Source: Alexandriicola marinus (lineage in GTDB: Bacteria > Pseudomonadota > Alphaproteobacteria > Rhodobacterales > Rhodobacteraceae). From it: DNA of 64,000 bases. The position numbers and the translations under genes are program-made. The stretch lies in contig NZ_RBVZ01000002.1 in NCBI RefSeq assembly GCF_004000435.1, forward strand, positions 922,501-986,500, read 5' to 3'. How positions within the stretch are numbered: position 1 is the first letter of the stretch; the number at the start of each line of letters is the position of its first letter. The notes under the pieces were generated by a model, which saw nothing but the letters and a program-made list of their open reading frames with translations, did no database searches and was not told where the DNA came from. Positions 59,805-64,000 of this stretch are shown here, piece by piece.

Positions 59805-60791
59805 TCATTCCGCCGCGACCCGGCGCGCGTGCTTCTCCGCATGGGCCATCAGCCCCTCGCGGACCCAGGCGCCGTCGTCCCAGGCCTTCTGCCGCGCACC
59901 GATCCGTTCCGCGTTGCAGGGGCCGTTGCCGCGCAACACCTGGTAGAACTCGTCCCAGTCGGGTTCGGAAAAGTCATAGCCGCCCTTTTCCTCGTTCCAG
60001 CGCAATTCCGGATCCGGGACGGTCAGGCCCAGGTATTCCGCCTGAGGCACGGTCTGATCGACGAACTTCTGGCGCAACTCGTCATTGGAATTCATCTTGA
60101 TCTTCCACGCCATGCTTTGCGCGGAATGGACGCTGTCCTTGTCGGAGGGGCCGAACATCATCAGCGACGGATACCAGAACCGGTTCAGCGCATCCTGCGC
60201 CATCTCGCGCTGTTCCGGCGTGCCGTTCACCATCTTCATCATGATGGAATAGCCCTGCCGCTGGTGAAAGCTTTCTTCCTTGCAGATCCGCACCATGGCC
60301 CGGGCATAGGGCCCGTAGGATGTCCGCTGAAGCGGCACCTGGTTCATGATCGCGGCCCCGTCGACAAGCCAGCCCACGGCGCCGATATCGGCCCATGTCA
60401 GTGTCGGGTAATTGAAGATCGAGGAATATTTCATCCGACCGGCCAGCAGGTCTTCTGTCAGCTCGTCCCGGCTCACGCCCAGCGTTTCGGCCGCGCAATA
60501 GAGGTAAAGCCCGTGGCCCGCCTCGTCCTGCACCTTGGCGATAAGGATTTGCTTGCGTTCCAGCGTGGGCGCGCGCGTGATCCAGTTGCCCTCGGGCAGC
60601 TGACCCACGATTTCCGAATGGGCGTGCTGGCCGATCTGGCGGATCAGCGTCTTGCGATAGCCCTCGGGCATCCAGTCCTGCGGTTCGATCTTGTCGCCCG
60701 CGTCGACACGGTCCTGAAACGCAGCCTCCTGCGGCGACATGTCTTCACGAGACATCAGCGTCCCGGTGGATTTCACCATCTGGGCATACAT
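59805..60791 (-). CDS. paaA: PaaA: catalytic di-iron subunit of phenylacetyl-CoA epoxidase
   Basis: PaaA epoxidises the ring of phenylacetyl-CoA. The 328-residue ferritin-like protein has di-iron ligand helices with [20 protein letters not shown] (Glu), [20 protein letters not shown] (ExxH) and [20 protein letters not shown] (ExxH). Start at 60791 follows GAGGGAGGA; the frame continues open upstream without conservation. It is the first gene of paaABCDEZ-P450 and is divergent from the second IlvD/Edd gene over 194 nt. That region has TCAC-N7-GTGA symmetry (60835-60849 area) that could bind a regulator. Confidence 0.96.
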   Translation of the reverse strand: MYAQMVKSTGTLMSREDMSPQEAAFQDRVDAGDKIEPQDWMPEGYRKTLIRQIGQHAHSEIVGQLPEGNWITRAPTLERKQILIAKVQDEAGHGLYLYCAAETLGVSRDELTEDLLAGRMKYSSIFNYPTLTWADIGAVGWLVDGAAIMNQVPLQRTSYGPYARAMVRICKEESFHQRQGYSIMMKMVNGTPEQREMAQDALNRFWYPSLMMFGPSDKDSVHSAQSMAWKIKMNSNDELRQKFVDQTVPQAEYLGLTVPDPELRWNEEKGGYDFSEPDWDEFYQVLRGNGPCNAERIGARQKAWDDGAWVREGLMAHAEKHARRVAAE

Positions 60792-60985
60792 CGGCCAGTC
60801 CTCCCTCTCATGGCAAAGACTAGCAGAGGTAGTGTCACAGGCAAAGTGATTTTCTGTCGTTTCGTGTGATGCTTTTGGCGGCGTGTCCGCCCGATCCTCT
60901 GGCCCCGGCTGCGGTTCTTGAGCTTGTCGAGCCGGCATCCCACTCGCTATGCAGGGGCATGGAGTGACAGGAGCACGCGAGCCCG

Positions 60986-62719
60986 ATGAGCCGGAAGACA
61001 CCTGACAAGCTGCGCAGCGGGCGCTGGTTCGCCACGGACGATCTGCGGGGGTTCGGGCATCGGTCCCGGATGATGCAGCTGGGCTATGCCGAGGAAGATT
61101 TCATTGGCAAGCCGGTGATCGGCATCCTCAACACCTGGTCCGAGATCAACTCCTGCCATGGCCATTTCCCCGAACGCGCCGCCGAGGCAAAGCGCGGGGT
61201 GTTTCAGGCGGGTGGCTTCGCGCTCGAGATCCCGGTGATGTCGCTCGATGAGCAATTCCTGAAGCCCACCTCGATGCTCTATCGCAACATGCTCGCCATG
61301 GAGACGGAAGAGACGATCCGCGCCCACCCCCTCGATGGGGTCGTCCTGATGGGTGGCTGCGACAAGACAACGCCGGGCCTGATCATGGGCGCACTCAGCG
61401 CGGGCGTGCCGTTCATCTACCTGCCTGCCGGGCCGATGCTGCGCGGCAATTACGCCGGAAAGACGCTGGGATCGGGATCGGACACATGGAAATACTGGGA
61501 TGAACGCCGCGCCGGCAATGTGACCGATGCGGAATGGCGCGGGATACAGGGCGGCATCGCGCGCAGTCACGGCACCTGCATGACCATGGGCACGGCGGCC
61601 ACGATGATGTCGATCGCCGACGCGCTGGGGGTGACGCTGCCCGGTGCCTCGTCCATTCCTGCCGTCGATGCCAACCATTCGCGCATGGCAAGCGCCTGCG
61701 GGCGCCGCATCGTCGACATGGTCTGGGAGGATCTGACGCCCGACCGGATCGTGACCCCGGCCGCCGTGCGCAATGCGGCCGTCGTCGCCATGGCCACGGG
61801 CTGTTCCACGAACGCCGTGATCCACCTGATCGCAATTGCCCGGCGCGCCGGTCTCGACCTTTGTCTTGACGATCTGGATGCACTGGGGCGCACGACACCG
61901 CTTGTCGCCAATATCCGGCCGTCGGGGGCGGATTACCTGATGGAGGATTTCTTCTATGCCGGCGGTTTGCTGGCGTTGATGAAACAGATCGAAGCCATGC
62001 TCGAGACCGACGCCCTGACCGTCGCGGGCACCACCGTGGCCGAGAACATCCGCGATGCGATCGTGCACAACGACGACGTGATCCGCCCGCTTTCGAACCC
62101 GGTCTATCCCGAAGGCTCGCTTGCCGTGCTGCGCGGCAACCTTTGCCCCGACGGCGCGGTGATCAAGCCCGCGGCCTGCGATCCGAAATACTATGACCAC
62201 GAAGGCCCGGCGCTGGTGTTCGACAGCTATCCCGAGATGAAGGCCGCGATCGATGACGAGGATCTCGACGTGACGCCCGATACCGTGCTTGTCCTGCGCA
62301 ATGCCGGGCCACAGGGCGGGCCGGGAATGCCGGAATGGGGGATGCTGCCGATCCCCAAGGCGCTGATCCGTCGGGGCCACCGCGACATGCTGCGCATCTC
62401 GGACGCGCGGATGTCGGGCACCTCCTACGGCGCCTGCGTTCTGCATGTGGCACCCGAGAGCTTTGTCGGCGGGCCGCTGGCGCTCTTGCGGACGGGCGAC
62501 ATCATCCGGCTCGATCTCGCGAACCGGCGTCTCGATATGCTTGTCTCCGACGCCGAGCTTGCCGCCCGCCGCGCCGAGTGGAGCCCGCCCGAGCCCCGGT
62601 TCCAGCGCGGTTGGGGCTGGATGTTCTCGCGCCACGTGGGCCAAGCCGATACCGGCTGCGATTTCGACTACCTGACCACCGCGCACGGAAGCGGCCCGGG
62701 CGAGCCTGACATCTTCTGA
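60986..62719 (+). CDS. IlvD/Edd-family dehydratase, L-arabinonate dehydratase-like
   Basis: The 577-residue Fe-S dehydratase starts [20 protein letters not shown], the subgroup start that includes L-arabinonate dehydratase. It has [36 protein letters not shown] and [20 protein letters not shown] (cluster cysteines), and [20 protein letters not shown] near the C-terminus. It is distinct from the paralogue at 44877. Divergent from paaA and with no sugar genes beside it in the window, its pathway is not evident here. Confidence 0.87.
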   Translation: MSRKTPDKLRSGRWFATDDLRGFGHRSRMMQLGYAEEDFIGKPVIGILNTWSEINSCHGHFPERAAEAKRGVFQAGGFALEIPVMSLDEQFLKPTSMLYRNMLAMETEETIRAHPLDGVVLMGGCDKTTPGLIMGALSAGVPFIYLPAGPMLRGNYAGKTLGSGSDTWKYWDERRAGNVTDAEWRGIQGGIARSHGTCMTMGTAATMMSIADALGVTLPGASSIPAVDANHSRMASACGRRIVDMVWEDLTPDRIVTPAAVRNAAVVAMATGCSTNAVIHLIAIARRAGLDLCLDDLDALGRTTPLVANIRPSGADYLMEDFFYAGGLLALMKQIEAMLETDALTVAGTTVAENIRDAIVHNDDVIRPLSNPVYPEGSLAVLRGNLCPDGAVIKPAACDPKYYDHEGPALVFDSYPEMKAAIDDEDLDVTPDTVLVLRNAGPQGGPGMPEWGMLPIPKALIRRGHRDMLRISDARMSGTSYGACVLHVAPESFVGGPLALLRTGDIIRLDLANRRLDMLVSDAELAARRAEWSPPEPRFQRGWGWMFSRHVGQADTGCDFDYLTTAHGSGPGEPDIF

Positions 62720-63076
62720 ACCGGCGAGACAGATCACCACGACGGGCCCGCTTGCCCTGGGAGTCAAGTTTGGCCACTTGATCGGATGTTCCTGACAGGC
62801 GCCCTCCATCGCCCGATCGACTTTGCCACCGACCGTACGATCAGCATGCCGCCACCCCCCGACGGGCGACTGATGGCAAACCCGGGCGTTCGTCAGCCCG
62901 GCAGTCCACCCCGACAATTCTCGCCGACCCGCCCCTGCGCTGCTGCAGGGCACCAGCATGGATTTCATCGCTGTCCGGCGCTTCAACCGGTGGCCGTCAA
63001 ATCATCCCTTCCATCGTTCACATGACCGTGTCGTCACCGGTATTGACAAGCATGAGGCTCGGGTTAATTCCCGCGG
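62720..63076. other. 357-nt intergenic region after the second dehydratase gene
   Basis: No convincing gene; a 79-codon frame at 62786-63025 has no recognisable features. An inverted repeat TCAAGT-TTGGCC-ACTTGA (62764-62781) lies 45 nt after the dehydratase stop and could be an operator or a weak terminator. Base composition becomes less GC-rich toward the right. Confidence 0.5.
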
Positions 63077-63436
63077 ATGACTGAACAACCATTGATCGAT
63101 CTCGAGAAACTCGTGCAGTTCGGGCCGCTTCTACAGAGCGGCCTTATTGATCATTTCAAAGCAGACTTGAGTGACGAAATCTCTGCAATTCGTGCTGCTT
63201 TGGCATCTTCGCAGTTTGAAGCGGTCTCCTCGATTGCACACCGGGCGGTTGGCCTATGCCAAGTAGTGGGCGCGGATTCCCTCATTACGAGAATGCGATT
63301 GATCGAACACGCGTCGTTGGAGTCAAATATCGAGGAAATCCGTTTACATACCCGTGAACTTGACGATTTGCTGGAACGGACGGTCAGCGCAATGAAGACT
63401 TGCACGGGTGAGAGCAGGACTTCGGGTCAGGAGTAG
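63077..63436 (+). CDS. Histidine-phosphotransfer (HPt) domain protein
   Basis: The 119-residue single-domain protein has an HPt helix with the phospho-acceptor His55 in SSIAHRAVGLCQVVGADSLI, which fits the A-H-x-L-K-G-x-x-x-x-x-G-A pattern except that the usual Lys two residues on is Val. The flanking helices (SGLIDHFKADLSDEISAIRA; LIEHASLESNIEEIRLHTRE) complete a four-helix bundle. The gene is less GC-rich than the rest of the window. It is convergent with a stand-alone receiver, a plausible partner in a phosphorelay whose kinase is not seen. Confidence 0.75.
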   Translation: MTEQPLIDLEKLVQFGPLLQSGLIDHFKADLSDEISAIRAALASSQFEAVSSIAHRAVGLCQVVGADSLITRMRLIEHASLESNIEEIRLHTRELDDLLERTVSAMKTCTGESRTSGQE

Positions 63437-63563
63437 AATGACCCTATCGGCAAGAGTAATCACACGACCTGCTCCGCTGTCCGGATGGAACGCCGTTTTC
63501 AATTCATGTCTTGAGTATCTGCGGCCGACCTGAATTCTTGCCGACCTGTCTTCTTCGAATGGC

Positions 63564-63941
63564 TCAGGTCTGAGCGTTGAAATCGATAGGGCCTGCGCCA
63601 AGGATCGCTTTGACTTCTTGAGAAAACTTCACTTTTCCAATTATCTGTACATCGTCAAGTTCCGGAGGAATACCGAGCATGTCCAAAGACTGCTTGGAAT
63701 ACGATGTCAGGAAGGCGAATTCTACGCCTTGCAACAGCAGCCATTCAGCAAACGAGAAACTTGTATGATCCCCAAGATTTACGTCCAAAAAGGCCAAATC
63801 GGGTAGCTCAAGTTGTGCCCTCGCCTTCGCCGCCGAGGCCGATTTGAACATCTCCACAGATCGATCATCGTATTTCGCAATCTCCAGTCGCATCAATTCG
63901 GCAATAAGCGACTGGTCTTCCAGGATCATAATATACCCCAA
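63564..63941 (-). CDS. Stand-alone response-regulator receiver protein
   Basis: The 125-residue protein has the receiver residues: acidic pair Glu8-Asp9 (MILEDQSLIAEL), phospho-acceptor Asp53 (PDLAFLDVNLGDHTSF), Thr79 (FAFLTSYSK) and Lys103 (IIGKVKF). There is no output domain. Similar single receivers act as phosphate shuttles or modulators in alphaproteobacteria. The gene is less GC-rich than the catabolic block and converges on the HPt gene 127 nt away. Confidence 0.82.
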   Translation of the reverse strand: MGYIMILEDQSLIAELMRLEIAKYDDRSVEMFKSASAAKARAQLELPDLAFLDVNLGDHTSFSFAEWLLLQGVEFAFLTSYSKQSLDMLGIPPELDDVQIIGKVKFSQEVKAILGAGPIDFNAQT

Positions 63942-64000
63942 GCCGCACTCCCGTATACGAACCGAGGATCAATGGTCCTAGCTTCGACTAAAATTGCTGC

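Noticed and set aside
60947-62986. A 679-codon minus-strand frame opposite the second IlvD/Edd gene
   Set aside because: The plus strand encodes an intact Fe-S dehydratase with all its cysteines; the antisense frame has no family features.
62786-63025. A 79-codon plus-strand frame in the right-hand intergenic region
   Set aside because: No ribosome site, no recognisable features and proline/arginine-rich content typical of noncoding GC-rich DNA.
1-64000. CRISPR arrays, phage genes or antiphage defence systems
   Set aside because: No regularly spaced direct repeats, cas genes, phage structural genes or recognisable defence operons were seen; the lone EVE-domain protein is a house-keeping type.

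Overview
The window is GC-rich, gene-dense DNA from an alphaproteobacterium, almost certainly a Rhodobacterales (Roseobacter-type) heterotroph. The markers are the RegB / SenC-RegA redox locus, tsaE next to an AmgK-type kinase, hemD followed by an alphaproteobacterial mitofilin/Mic60 and HemY, and a box benzoyl-CoA cluster with a BoxR regulator.

The left third (1-17.5 kb) is core genome: an AmgK-like kinase (cut by the window edge), tsaE, a PAS protein, regB divergent from senC-regA, two HD-domain proteins, ahcY, a LysR regulator, a tsaD-gpsA-EVE-DUF1761 operon, and hemD-mic60-hemY. It ends at tRNA-Thr(CGT), which is preceded by a broken copy of the 5' half of the same tRNA. Next comes a decayed stretch (17.75-19.67 kb) with an IS6-family transposase tail and a frameshifted RTX-like pseudogene. 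The change from core to accessory content happens at the tRNA.

From 19.7 kb on, the window is mostly a block for aromatic and organic acid catabolism: paaX; a gentisate module (MarR, gentisate dioxygenase, FAH-family hydrolase, 3-hydroxybenzoate 6-hydroxylase); a TRAP transporter with its own MarR and a feruloyl-CoA synthase; and the aerobic benzoyl-CoA epoxidation cluster (benzoate-CoA ligase, alpha/beta hydrolase, DUF309 protein, boxC, boxB, a Cys-rich small ORF, boxA, thioesterase, boxR), followed by a crotonase/3-hydroxyacyl-CoA dehydrogenase fusion. A sugar-acid block follows (denD-like epimerase, FAD oxidase, IlvD/Edd dehydratase, SDR, OtnI-like isomerase, two dehydrogenases). Then come both arms of phenylacetate degradation (paaGIK on +, paaABCDEZ plus a coupled P450 on -) and a second IlvD/Edd dehydratase. 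The right edge has a less GC-rich pair, an HPt protein and a stand-alone receiver.

The modules fit together: two CoA-thioester epoxidation routes (box and paa) and one ring-cleavage dioxygenase route feed shared beta-oxidation-like steps (the fused hydratase/dehydrogenase, perhaps PaaZ). The clearest regulatory signal is a set of four TGCA-N6-TGCA-type sites, two in front of the benzoate-CoA ligase and two in front of boxC, which fit the BzdR/BoxR operator. Other structure not explained by genes: AT-rich palindromes scattered between catabolic genes (one 22-bp palindrome occurs identically about 31 kb apart), a 120-bp inverted-repeat element between paaA and paaB, and a roughly 70-residue insertion in the TRAP large permease.
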